A DNA stretch of 64,000 bases from Aquanectria penicillioides (lineage: Eukaryota; Ascomycota; Sordariomycetes; Hypocreales; Nectriaceae), in assembly GCA_003415625.1 (NCBI GenBank), contig PYIU01000004.1:1-64000 (forward strand), written 5' to 3'. Both the position numbers and the translations under genes were made by a program. The notes under the pieces are model-generated. The model searched no databases, was not told the DNA's origin, and saw only the letters and a program-made list of their open reading frames with translations. Positions 36,211-46,729 of this stretch are shown one piece after another (the first letter of the stretch is position 1; each line of letters begins with the position of its first letter).

Positions 36211-36882
36211 TTTGGCTGTCAATGTAATGTATGAATAGAGCTGAGATGGGCTGTCAGATGTACAGAGAAACAATCCCACATTTAAAGACAAGAGTTTGGT
36301 TCTAAGGAAACGCCTTCGGCACATCGATCCACCTGAAATTACAACATTACTTGATATATATAGCGTAGCAACACCAAAATTCTTAACTGAATTTTGTAAG
36401 ATAAGTCCGGCTCCATCGCGGGAAGTAGGTATAGCTAGGCATGAGCCACATTTATTTTCAATCTTGGGAATCTCACTAGTGGAATTCGTCTAAACAGTTT
36501 GACAATTCTTACCCACCACTTAAAGATCGTGTTAATGATCCGACGAGTGGCATGGTTAAGACAGCCCGACTCCCGTTCAAGCCAAAATGAGGGGTACACG
36601 GGACGAGTTTGGCCCGACTTCAATAGTCCGCAAGCCGAAATGTCGCACTATCTAGCCCCCTACTGCGTTTTCCAGCCGCTATTCGGGGGTTTTTTTTTTT
36701 TTTTGCATCTTTGATGATCTGAATTCAACGTCTCTATGTCTGAGATCCAACACTCTTTGAGATTGTTATGCTCAACAAATCTTGTCCGTTGGTTTCATGC
36801 TTACTGCCATAGATGCTGGGCATTTTACGTAACTCAAGAGTCATCCTTGTTAAAGGTTACATTATATCGGTAGGAGTGACTT
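36211..36882. other. Intergenic with a T homopolymer
   Basis: No gene seen. A run of 15 T lies at about 36690-36704. Confidence 0.5.
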
Positions 36883-37885
36883 TTAATTTCTTAAATTCGA
36901 AGTGAATAGCTTATTTAAAACAAATACACGTACGATATCCTTCACTCTTGCTCTTGTCAACAAGAGTTCACCCTGCCATGCCCACGTTGTCCAGTCATCG
37001 GATCTCCGATAATTGTACTTACTATCCTCCAAATCTCTTTTGAATGTATCTTCTCTAAAGATTTCTGTATCTTGCGGCCCCTTAATCTCAACTAAATACC
37101 CGAGAGCGCATTCATCATAACTGACTTGTGGTATGTCGTCCTCGTATAAGCGATTAAACTTTGGTCTCATTGCATCCTTGATCCCATTCACATCCCCTTG
37201 TGGGTGAATGGACTTCCGAGGTTAAATGCATTCACCTCCCTTGCAAGACTTCATGACCATAATGAGGCCGTTCAGTCTAGAGACAACTTTTGAGATGGGT
37301 TGTCCAAAGAGCTGGCCGCTTTCATTGTGGTATAGATTGTGTATCCAAAACCTATCGCTCCCCATGTTGTATACTTCATGATCATTCGTACGCCAAACAT
37401 TGTACATTATATCGTAACCACTGCCAATAAGGCGAAGCACTTTGTAGGTGTTGTTAGGGTGACGTGATTGGCCACCGTACTCGCCTTCCACGTGGTTGCG
37501 ACCCCAGAACGCAATGTTGACTTGCTCATACCTGGAGGGATCGATAGCACTAACGACGGGAATAGGAGCACCATCAAACTCGTCGCGAAGAGGTATACCC
37601 GCTAGCTTAAATATTGTCAGTACCAGGTCTGAATGAGTGGTGGGATAGTTGACAGTTACCCCTCTTTCGATCCCGGGACCACGAATCACGAGTGGAATAT
37701 TAACATCTTCCTCGTAGCAAGTGGGTTTTCCAGCTTGCAAGCGATGCTGCCCCATATAATACCTATGATCCATACGGTGATATATGTGTTGTCCAAGAGC
37801 CCTTGCTAGTCAAGTTTCTCGAATACATTGCCAATAAGTTCGTCCACTGCAGCAAGTGCTTGCAGGCGTTTTCGATAGAATTTGA
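36883..37885 (-). pseudogene. 5'-truncated sulfatase relic
   Basis: Only the 3' half of an arylsulfatase-type gene is present. It opens with LQALAAVDELIGNVFEKLD, then an in-frame TAG, then QGLLDNTYI. A frameshift at the normally conserved TSDHG joins to MGQHRLQAGK, EEDVNIPLVIRGPGIERGV and THSDLVLTIFKLAGIP. An in-frame TAA follows GGECI, and the C-terminal block IKDAMRPKFNRLYE with DECALGYLVEIKGPQD completes it. The N-terminal domain, with the C-x-P-S-R motif whose Cys becomes formylglycine, is absent from upstream sequence. It is a dead fragment. It lies next to the alpha-galactosidase relic in the same orientation. Confidence 0.75.
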
Positions 37886-38507
37886 TGCAAATCAATGCCT
37901 TATAGACCTTACTATCCTATATTACTCTCAACCGTGGCATAGATAGACCTTTTGGTGTAGCATTTAAGAAATAACTTTAATTTTCTATATTATAATTCAT
38001 GCAGATATGCCACTGCAAGATCATTGACCTTTGACAGATTTTTCAATTACCTCGACAAATAAAGAACAGCCGTTCGCACCAACTTAACTTCTATAAGTGT
38101 TAAGTTTTAATAACTCTTGGCTATGCGGATTGAGTTTACGTTTCTTTCCTATCTAATTTAATAAATCTCTACGCAGGGAGTTGTGGATGGACCTAAAGGG
38201 ATGGACTGTACGGCAGTTTTTATTTTTGCCTTTACTGGTGATACTAATCCTAATGCATCTCCTTCGTCGAAGTAGGCTGAGATGACAGAGTTGGACACAA
38301 AGAATCTTAGGACACCTGCGGGATGTTGATCAATCAATGGGAGCGAATGCTTTACTCAATTTAGGCCATAGAGGACGCCAATCTTTGATTTGTTGCCTCA
38401 CAAGGTAGCAAGGCATAACACCTTGTAGAGACTCGATCATCAGATGGACATTAGAACAAATGAAAAGTCTCTACAGGTACTCAAAATCTTGAAGTGAGTG
38501 TGGAGCA
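37886..38507. other. Intergenic, mildly AT-rich
   Basis: No coding signal. The missing 5' half of the sulfatase is not here. Confidence 0.5.
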
Positions 38508-39588
38508 CTACATGGACACAGACCCAGTAATTCGAATAAATTCCTTCTCCATATGCGACCATACCTTCTGTGCCGTGCCGTTATCCCGCAGATTGCACAA
38601 AAGCTGCTCCACCTTGGGCGACGCAGTCTCCCCATCATTAGCGATGGAGTACACGCCACTGCCACTCTTGCCGTTCGTCCCTCGTGCAACCGTGACGCCT
38701 TCCGGCCCCGGAACACCTGCAGTAATATTCTCACGTCCTGCCGGAAACCTGGCGCTCGTCGCAAAAAACAGTTGACGTTCTCCCGCTTCGTTAATTGGGG
38801 TAGCGATAAGCGGTCCAATCACTAGGAAGACAGCATTGAAAATCGTTCTCAAAACTGTGTACATTGGTCCTTCCACATCGTTCCCATAGTTTGTCTTAAC
38901 GAAACCAGGATAAACATGGATAAAAGACACACTTGGGGCGTTTTCCGCAATGGCCTCGATTGCAAATGTCATCAAGGAGCTGAAATGTCCCCTTAGGGAC
39001 AGCATTGACCCATTGCGGCCCTGAAAGTCATCCATGTGAATTGTGCCTTCTTTGGTGCCTGCAAGCACGGTCACCACACGGCGCAGATCTGTCGCGTTCT
39101 GAAGTAGAGGCAAGAGGTTGAGAATAAAGCGAATGCGGGCGTAGAATGATACCGCGACAGGGTAGTTAAGACCTTCCTCGGTATCTGAGATGATGGGATT
39201 AGCTTCCTTTATCCTGCCGTGCTCTTTCTAGCTTACCTTTGCCAGATGACATTGTTCCCGTACTCAGGAACAAAAGGTTTATTGCAATCTCCTTATTCTT
39301 AATCTCGCGGCAAGCATTGTCAACGGAGCGGAGCAGGCTGACGTCGACACAGTGGAAGATGTACTCTCCTTCAGGGTTCAGTTTCTGCAGTTCCGCACAA
39401 ATCCGACTGCCGGACTCGTTAGATCTCCCGATAAAGTAAATACGAGGTCGAGTAGCGTTTTTAGCGAACTGCCTCAGTGAGGTCTCGCCAATACCGCTTG
39501 TTGCGCCGGCGAAAACGGCGACTAATCCGGGTGGGAGGTCCGTCGCGACCTTGGAATTGGAGGATCGAATGGTTTCAAGAGTGACCAT
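38508..39588 (-). CDS. Atypical short-chain dehydrogenase/reductase
   Basis: Rossmann-fold NAD(P) oxidoreductase of the fungal atypical SDR group often found beside secondary-metabolism genes. Exons are 39588-39237 and 39184-38508 (342 residues; 52-bp intron with GTAAGC and TCTCAG). The nucleotide-binding motif AGATSGIGE and an IGRSN segment following beta-2 are clear, as are VDVSLLRSVD and LLFLSTG. Where classical SDRs have YxxxK, this protein has FYARIRF: the tyrosine is kept but Arg stands in place of Lys. I recall Arg there as common in this subgroup, so this does not prove inactivity. It lies downstream of the Zn2Cys6 gene at 40244 in the same orientation. Function unknown. Confidence 0.82.
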
Positions 39589-40243
39589 TGCAAACGTTTC
39601 TAAGTTGTGGAGGAATCGAAATTTGGTCTAAGAAGAAGATATGAGGATGGCTAGGAATTGGAAGATGTGAGATGAGGGCTCTGCATTGGAGCCTTATAAC
39701 CCAGTGGGGCGGACAGTAATCGACCCGAACCCGACAACTAATACCCCGAGTCATCAGCTTGGTTGATCAAAGTTCGACATTCTTCATGCGTATTTTCAAA
39801 TAAGAATTTAAAAGTATGAATAAAAAGAAATTTCGGATCCAATAAATATTTGTGATTTATTTTCGACCGTTATGCAAGGAATCGCAACTATTCTGAAAGC
39901 CGTATCAAAGCAAGTAGTATACGAATTCTCAAGCCCCCAATAATTAACTAGGTTCCCCATCATCCGTTCGGCTCTCCATCTCAAATCTGTTCATAAAACA
40001 ACTACAAATTTACTCCTCCTTCGCGAAATGCCTAATTGAGCAGCGGCATATCGCTCTGCAACTGACTCTTGCAGCCTCTAGATGCTTAGATTCGGCAGTT
40101 GAAAAACATCCGGTTCAAGAGGAAGCTTGCAGACTCACCGTGCATCAGCGGGATGCAACAAATGATCTCGCCATATCAAATGAATTATCTTACTTACTGG
40201 GCAAGCCCTATCCATATTCTCTTGTTCTGGCTTTCTACCCATC

Positions 40244-42085
40244 CTACCAGGACATCATACCCTCAGGGCGGCGCCATGCGTCCTCTTCCGCCTCTTGACC
40301 AGTCGCACTACCAGCAACATTGGAGCAAAACTCCCGCATCTTCCGTGAAATCTGGGTAAATAGCTCGTCATGCCCCTGTTCGCTATTCACCTGAGCGACT
40401 AGCTCGAGCTTGTCGGCCACGCGGCCAAGTAGCCCAGGTACGTCAAGGATAGCCTGCACGGCAAGGCAGTCTAGGGCTGCATCCTCAATGTTGGCAGTAA
40501 GGCGATTCAGGGCCCTGGAGCAGTGTGCGAGCTGCGTCCACTGGATGAAGGAAACGCCCCTGAAATCGGACGGTGGTAAGGCCAGCAAGGCCGAGGTGCA
40601 AGCCTGTACCGCACGCACGCATTGCCAAAGGCATTGTAACCGTTCTTGGCGAGATGAGCCACTGCTGAAGGTGTCACTGGCGGCTTTCGTTGACCCTGTG
40701 CGTGCCATCCTAGCGAATTGGCTAACTATGATTGGAACCACGGAGTTGACTGCATATGTGATCTCACTTATTTGGAGCTCTGTCGCGTGTATATGAGCCA
40801 TGATAAGTCCCCGATGCGAAACGCCTGGGGAAAGTGACATTTGAACTTCTTGTAGTTGTCTTCGCATTGTTGCAAGGTCTATGAGTGCCGGCAGAGACGT
40901 CACTTCGGTGGTGCTCATCTGTCCTTGTTCCAGCTGTTGCTTTCGGTGCAGCTGAATAGATTTCTGTGCAAGGAGTTGCAGACGAACCTGAATGGAGAGG
41001 GTCGCATCTGTGGAGCAGTTGTTATTTGTGCTTACAGCGGCGAGGCCAATCTCCATCTGTGGTGTCCATCGCAGCGCGTCCCCTTGGCCATAGTAGTTTG
41101 AGACGATGGAGCTGAGCACAAAGCACCCTAGGATAGCGCGGTGCCGATCTATAAAATCCTGCCTCACCACAACCCCCGTGTTTCTCGACCAAGAGTCAAA
41201 CACTGGGGTGAAGAGGGCTGTCATTCCCGTGTCTTGAGGGTCTGGCTCGTCAAACAGCATCTCGCAAGCCAGCGACTTGGCATGTGAGGTGAGATAAGAG
41301 GGGCTCCCATGGCCGAGGACGTGGTCCCAACCCCAGGATATATAGGTCAAGAGGGCCAGTAGGAGGTCCATTTTGTCCACGTTAGGTTGGCTTCCGTCTC
41401 CCAGCATTGCCTCACAGATTGAACTCTTTAACTCCCTGCCTTGGGTCACCTTCTCCCGCGCCGAGGGCGACACAGCGCAAGCAATAGCACGAAATAGAAA
41501 TGGCCGATCGCGCCGCAACTCGTGTGCAGTCAGATGGTCGGGGAGGTGCATGAAGGCAAAGTGATGTAGCATACATGACCGGAAAGTGTTGAGAAGAGTC
41601 TCGGCTTCCGCCTCGGAGACTTGCGGTTCTGATGACTTCGATCCGGTCACGGCCCTTGGCGAGTCACTCGAACGAACGGATTCCAAGGTGTTGTCACCGT
41701 CGTCATCTTCAATGGGGTCGCTATCCTGACTCTCGTTTCCATCCAATAGTTGAGCGATTGGTGTCGTCCGAGTCTGTGATGGTGACTCTGGTACCACCGG
41801 ACTTTGCTTCTGCGTCGCGTCGCCGTAGATAACATTGCGCGAGTGTAGTTGCGAAATTAAGTCATCAAGTTTACACTCTAGCTCGGCGATACGGGCCGTT
41901 GATCTTCCTGTCTTTTTGGCGTTGCGTTTACGAAGGGCATCGGACGGCCTGCACGGCTTTTTGAGGCGGTGACATCGCTGGCAGCCATCACCATCGGTGC
42001 GGGCGACGCATTTGCACTTGGACTTGAAGCAGCTCGTACAAGCCAGGCTGAAGGGCCCCGAATGACTCGGGCCTCTCTTTTCCAT
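40244..42085 (-). CDS. Zn2Cys6 transcription factor, AflR-like layout, intronless
   Basis: A single 613-residue open frame from ATG 42085. The N-terminal zinc cluster is CTSCFKSKCKC, a longer loop (VARTDGDG), then CQRCHRLKKPC, with all six cysteines. A basic linker (RKRNAKK) is followed by a coiled coil (ARIAELECKLDDLISQLHSR) for dimerisation, an acidic Ser/Asp-rich region (residues about 100-150), and a helical fungal transcription-factor middle domain (MLHHFAFMHLPDHLTAHELRRDRPFLFRAI onwards). No break is seen. Two CGGAGTCCG motifs lie 65-90 bp upstream of the start, which suggests self-regulation. The target may be the SDR downstream, but no complete biosynthetic cluster is evident. Confidence 0.92.
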   Translation of the reverse strand: MEKRGPSHSGPFSLACTSCFKSKCKCVARTDGDGCQRCHRLKKPCRPSDALRKRNAKKTGRSTARIAELECKLDDLISQLHSRNVIYGDATQKQSPVVPESPSQTRTTPIAQLLDGNESQDSDPIEDDDGDNTLESVRSSDSPRAVTGSKSSEPQVSEAEAETLLNTFRSCMLHHFAFMHLPDHLTAHELRRDRPFLFRAIACAVSPSAREKVTQGRELKSSICEAMLGDGSQPNVDKMDLLLALLTYISWGWDHVLGHGSPSYLTSHAKSLACEMLFDEPDPQDTGMTALFTPVFDSWSRNTGVVVRQDFIDRHRAILGCFVLSSIVSNYYGQGDALRWTPQMEIGLAAVSTNNNCSTDATLSIQVRLQLLAQKSIQLHRKQQLEQGQMSTTEVTSLPALIDLATMRRQLQEVQMSLSPGVSHRGLIMAHIHATELQISEITYAVNSVVPIIVSQFARMARTGSTKAASDTFSSGSSRQERLQCLWQCVRAVQACTSALLALPPSDFRGVSFIQWTQLAHCSRALNRLTANIEDAALDCLAVQAILDVPGLLGRVADKLELVAQVNSEQGHDELFTQISRKMREFCSNVAGSATGQEAEEDAWRRPEGMMSW

Positions 42086-42149
42086 AGCGGCGCTTGCTAG
42101 TCATCGGGATTCCACGATCCAAACTGACCTGTGATCGGGTCGGAATTGT

Positions 42150-42174
42150 CGGAGTCCGGAACTGTCGGAGTCCG
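42150..42174. promoter_or_regulatory. Paired CGG-N3-CCG motifs upstream of Zn2Cys6 gene
   Basis: Two identical CGGAGTCCG sequences at 42150-42158 and 42166-42174 (16-bp period) are preceded by TCGGAATTGT. Zinc-cluster dimers bind paired CGG triplets, and CGG...CCG is an inverted pair. The position close to the regulator's own start suggests autoregulation. Inferred from motif only. Confidence 0.45.
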
Positions 42175-42758
42175 TGCCAATCTGTGGGATCCATGCGGCA
42201 AGAACTACGGAGGAAATAAAGTCCGGCGAGATCTACACCAAAGATGAAAGAATACTCTTCCAACTGACGTGAATAGTTCATCGACGATACAGTTGACGCT
42301 TTCTTCAGTGGAGATTCAGTAGAAACTATGACGTATCAATTTTATTTTCTCCGAGAGATTGAACGAATTAGAATAAACAACGATGTGCTAGCAAATATTC
42401 AAATTTGATACCGATGGAATATGAGGCAAGTGGGAATGGCTTGAAGCTTGAACGGGCAGACAATCACCATAAGACCATCCGTCATAAGGGATCTATGATA
42501 TGGTATCTAGCCTGATCAATTGACTGAAAAAAAATCACAATCACTAAATAAATCATAAATTGATGGGAAAATAGGTGCATTTTCACCTAATAGTCTCAAT
42601 CTGATTCTTCGTCCTTCGGCGCAACCTTTCGACACTTCACGCAGTTTATCACATGGATATAGCAGCAAGCTATCAGCTTGCTGTAAGAACAAGACTTTCA
42701 TACCTTGAGAATAAATGAAAAGAATGCGCAGGTAACTAGCAGCCAGAGCTGAAAACTA
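42175..42758. other. Intergenic, no gene recognised
   Basis: No gene is seen upstream of the Zn2Cys6 regulator in this interval. Confidence 0.5.
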
Positions 42759-42990
42759 TCATTCATGTGCGTCCGCCGCTATATATTCTTGTATCGTCCT
42801 AGCAACCTTGTCTATGACGACCTCAGATATTGCCAACTCAGCTTTCATCTTCCCGGCTGCTATGGCGAACACCAAACCCATAATGTCTGCAAGATCTTTT
42901 ATGATGAATGACATGCGTGAAAGAGGAAAATCATCTGCATGCGCCCGCACCTGCTCGAGTAGACCCCTCGCCTTCTCATGAATACTAAAA
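42759..42990 (-). pseudogene. 3' part of an unidentified gene cut by the inserted element
   Basis: An open frame reads KARGLLEQVRAHADDFPLSRMS, then LADIMGLVFAIAAGKMKAELA, and ends at 42759. It is a helical, protein-like sequence with normal composition. Its upstream side stops exactly at the transposon-like insertion border (42990/42991); beyond that the frame is only inverted-repeat sequence. The other side of the insertion (45898-46354) carries a minus-strand coding-like fragment, so the two may be halves of one interrupted gene. Family not recognised. Confidence 0.35.
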
Positions 42991-43035
42991 GAGAATTGAT
43001 ATTGGCCGCAACAGCTTTTGATAATTACCGCAACA
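42991..43035 (+). repeat. Left terminal inverted repeat
   Basis: 45 bp identical to the reverse complement of 45845-45889. It holds an internal direct repeat (CCGCAACA twice). Confidence 0.93.
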
Positions 43036-45288
43036 TCTCCACTTTTTATCACGTGCAGGCCGGAATATTATTATCCCAGGCCAAACCCCGCCCGAAATTA
43101 CAACTCTATAACTTAACTTCCCCTTTTTATTTATATATGCCGCCTATATTCATTTCCTCTTACCAACACCACTATAAATAACTTAAATATTAATTTAAAT
43201 GATTTCCCTAAATCTTTTAACCTAAATAATTGCCTAAATTAAATTTTATTTATTTTAGATTTAAATAATATTTTATTTGCATTAAATAATACATTTATTA
43301 TTTTAGATCTATTAATATTGCTAGAATTTATATTATTTAAGGAATTATTTCTTTTTTTTTAAGCCTTTTATTGCTGTAATAGTGCTGCTTTTATTAAAAG
43401 AGATTTTAGTTTAAAATAAAAGATTAATAGTATATTAATATATATATATTATACCTTTATTTACAATAAAGGAGACTTAAGACTAACTATAAGTTAGGGC
43501 ATATAGAAAATCACTACTTATAAAACTAACTGCCCCTTTAAAATAATAGCAAAAACATCATAAAGCATAAGTAGTTTTTAGACCTATAAGGTTATTAAAG
43601 GTTATTACAATTATAAGCCCTTAAAAGACCTATTAGTATATATTATTTATTGCAAGCAGACTTTAGTTTAATAGAGAGTATATTAATAGCAGTTTTATAA
43701 TAGTCTAATAGTGCCTCTATAAGAAATTAATAATAGCCTTTAATCTTTAGTACTATAAGTATTATTTTTTAACCCTAAAGATATATATAATAACTGCTAA
43801 AAGCTCTATTAGAAGACTCTCCTTAATCTAATAGCTACTTAAGCGTAAATAAAGCACCTTTAGGAAGATTGCATCTTATATATTGTTTGCTATAATAAGG
43901 GTAATAAGGTTAAGGCAGTATTTTAGATTTATTTTTAGTGTAAGTAGATATAAAAGCAGTTTCTAAAAGTATTAGGACTTAATAATATATATAAAACTAA
44001 CCGCTTTAATATATATCTCTTTTAGGTTATAGGCATTATAGATCTTAAGTTAATAGCTAATTTTAGCTTTAGCCTAATTAATAATAAGTAAAAAGAGGGC
44101 TATTTCTAGCTTTATAAGTAGCTTAGCTATATCTAAAACACTCTTTGCATCTCTATACCTATTGTTTTTATTACCAATAAAGAAAAAGCTCTTAAAAATG
44201 CCCTTTTTTTTACCTTTCTTTATATCTAATAGCAGCTATATATTTATTATATTAATGCTAATATTAAGGGCAAAATTATCTCTTAATGGCATAACTCTTG
44301 CCTTAGCAGTAATGCTAAAAGTGATCCTAAAAGCAATAATAAGCTTTAGATTAAGTAAAATATCCTTTTTAATATATGCGCTTATAAGGCAGCTTAAGTA
44401 AAGGCAGATTTAAGAGAGGCCGACATTTAGAGGCTAAGCCTTAAGCTAATACCCCTTAAATATTTACCTAATGGCATAATAAAGGCCTAAAAATGCATTA
44501 TTTATGCTTAAAATAAAAGGGATTTTAAGGCTTAATAGGGAGAGATAATTTTAGTATATAAAATATACTAAAATTATATCCTAAAGTATATCTTAAAGGA
44601 ATATATACTATAAAGGCTATAATGGGCTTATTGCTATATTTATTTATATTGTAACTTTAGCTAATGCATAAATAGCCCTATAGAGACTGCCTATAAAGAT
44701 ATTAAAAGCTTCCTCCTTATTGATATAGGCAACCTTATATACCTTTATATAGCCCTAATAGCAATAATTAAGAAAAAAGAGCAAGATTATATTTAAATAA
44801 TAGCCAGTTAGAAAATGCAGCAATGCATTAAATATATTAGCTGGGAATGGCTTAGTGAGCTGCCCTTATAGATATTCTATCTTGCTGTTAACCTTATTGT
44901 AAAGCAATTCTATTATATAATAGCTGCTATTAAGGCTAATCTAAAAAACCTAACCTTATGCCTTTATAAAGGCTCCTTTATATAGCAGTATGCCTTGCCT
45001 TGCAGCCATTAAATTCTATGCTGGTTGCAAGCTAAATAGCCTCTTATAAAGGACCTTTATTATTTATACTAGTAGTTAAGGAAACTATTAGTAAGGATTT
45101 AGGCCTTTTTAGTAGGAAAATATATTAATTTCTATCTTATAGGACCTTAAAAACCTACTCCTTTATATTTAAGACCCTAATATTATTAAGAACCTTTGCG
45201 GCTAGCCGCAAAAGGCTATAAACAGCAAGCTTAAGGTCCCTAACCAACTTAAAGCCACTAGCTAAAGGCAATAGGACCTTACATTAAC

Positions 45289-45376
45289 CTCAACCTTAAC
45301 CCTAACCTTAAGCCTAGCTTTAACTATAAGCCTTATAGCAATCCTAACCCTAACCCTAACTCTAACCCTAACCCCT
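45289..45376 (+). repeat. Interstitial telomere-like CCCTAA tract
   Basis: A degenerate run of CCTTAACC / CCTAACC units, including several perfect CCCTAA hexamers near 45349-45372, matches the TTAGGG telomere repeat of most filamentous ascomycetes read on the other strand. It lies inside the TIR element, over 500 bp from its right end. Confidence 0.75.
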
Positions 45377-45844
45377 TTAGTAAAGCTAAGTCCCTACTGC
45401 ATACAACTGGCTATAAGGGCAAGCGCTTAATAAATACTCTTACAGTTAGAGGTTAAGGCTTAAGCTGGGCCAAGGGTCTCGTCTTGCACTCAAGCGGCAT
45501 CTATAAGAGGATTAAATCCACCTATAAATACAATATAAATTGTAATAAGGGCCTAATGGGCTTAAGGAAGTAAGGCAGTAGGCACCCCATTAAGGAATAG
45601 TATATTAGCAATACTAGGGGAAGAGGAGTGCATTATGGCTATATCGATATAAACTGCCTAAAATTGGCTCTATATATAGCTATATACGGTATTAAATTGT
45701 AATAAAATTGACTTTTGGAGTAAATTGGGTTGCGATTTAGGGGTATTTAGTGTATGCTATAACCTGCTAGTAAATTGGGTGTAAAGAAAGGAATAAGGGG
45801 AAAGAAAATTAAGTCTGGGAGAAATTTTAGGCGTCACGTGACGC

Positions 45845-45889
45845 TGTTGCGGTAATTATCAAAAGCTGTTGCGGCCAATATCAATTCTC
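45845..45889 (-). repeat. Right terminal inverted repeat
   Basis: Perfect inverted copy of 42991-43035. Immediately inside it is the 14-bp palindrome GCGTCACGTGACGC (45831-45844). Confidence 0.93.
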
Positions 45890-45897
45890 TACTAAAA

Positions 45898-46354
45898 TAG
45901 TTGAACCTGAGGCTTGGGATTTCAGCTTAGACCGCGTTCGCAATTTGGTGCAGAGCTCCGGCGCGTTAAGAGTTGGAAACGGCGGTGCCTTGACTTTTGT
46001 CCTTCCCTGTGTCCTGAATTCAGCCTGAGTACCAATCTCAGTATTTGCATTTTGCTTTTCCACTTGAGTCTCAAACCAGCCACTCGCCTCTAGTATCTAT
46101 CGCACCACCTCGGTATTCCAAGTTTTCCTTTTTGGCTCTGTGCCGGCCGGTGTTTCCACGCGCGACGCACACCACAATGAGGCGTGGGCTGCGAACCTGA
46201 GCTCGCGGATGCCGGCTTGAGATGTCAACACAGGCAACTTACCCTGCTTGACATTGCGGCGGTTCACAGGCATGAGCCAGTTAGCCGGCGAGATGCCTCA
46301 ACTCATACAATAATTATTGAAATGCGCCTCGGGTGATGCTGGGGGCTCCATGCC
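45898..46354 (-). pseudogene. Unidentified coding remnant beside the element
   Basis: The minus strand from about 46354 reads MEPPASPEAHFNNY, then a stop, then GISPANWLMPVNRRNVKQG, then a possible donor. An open stretch follows with SLWCASRVETPAGTEPKRK and, after a further stop, LEASGWFETQVEKQNA and FPTLNAPELCTKLRTRSKLK, up to the element border at 45898. It is protein-like but disrupted, and no family is recognised. It may be the 5' part of the gene whose 3' part is at 42759-42990. Confidence 0.3.
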
Positions 46355-46570
46355 GAAGAAAAGGCCTGCGGTCCTTGTAACTTAAGAAGACGCTTAATCT
46401 CCGTCCATTCTAACGCCTACACCGTATCTTACTATTGCACAACTATGTACAATTACACGACATAGAGGGTGGTGCCCGGCTTGACGGCGTATCTAACACC
46501 CGTCTGGAGAAAGAGAACTCACATATGGTGAATTCACAGACTATAGAAGAGCACAAGAGGCGAGGAGGGA

Positions 46571-46593
46571 GGGGGGGGGGGGGGGGGGGGGGG
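46571..46593 (+). repeat. 23-G homopolymer
   Basis: An uninterrupted run of 23 G follows GAGGAGGGA. Such runs can form G-quadruplexes and are error-prone in sequencing. It lies about 140 bp before the alpha/beta hydrolase relic. Confidence 0.9.
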
Positions 46594-46729
46594 TAATATG
46601 AGGTATTACCAATCTAAATTTTAAATGTCGAACAAAAACTTACTTTATAGAAAGAATAAACATCATTCTACGTCCTAACTAAAGTCAAAATCTCCAACAC
46701 TTCAAGATTACCAACTCAAGAGTCGCTTA

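Larger units (their letters stand above)
42991..45889. mobile_element. Complete 2.9-kb TIR element, AT-converted, with 8-bp TSD
   Basis: The ends at 42991-43035 and 45845-45889 are perfect inverted repeats of 45 bp (outer bases GAGAATTGATATTGG). TACTAAAA is present directly outside both ends (42983-42990 and 45890-45897), an 8-bp target-site duplication. CACGTG occurs subterminally on both sides (43050 and 45835). Between the ends the DNA is extremely AT-rich with no surviving transposase. TIR plus 8-bp TSD fits the hAT superfamily, though the first bases are not the usual CAG. The unmutated termini and the AT-converted core suggest the core was hit by RIP as part of a repeat family. It could be a defective element or one carrying captured subtelomeric DNA. 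Confidence 0.85.

Noticed and set aside
40410..40796. Plus-strand frames opposite the 613-residue Zn2Cys6 gene
   Set aside because: Antisense shadows of a clear single-exon gene.
44162..44401. 79-codon hydrophobic frame inside the TIR element
   Set aside because: Same composition artefact; no transposase motif.
45289..45376. A true chromosome end at the CCCTAA tract
   Set aside because: The tract is degenerate and is followed by an intact TIR, a TSD and 18 kb of genes, so it is interstitial.
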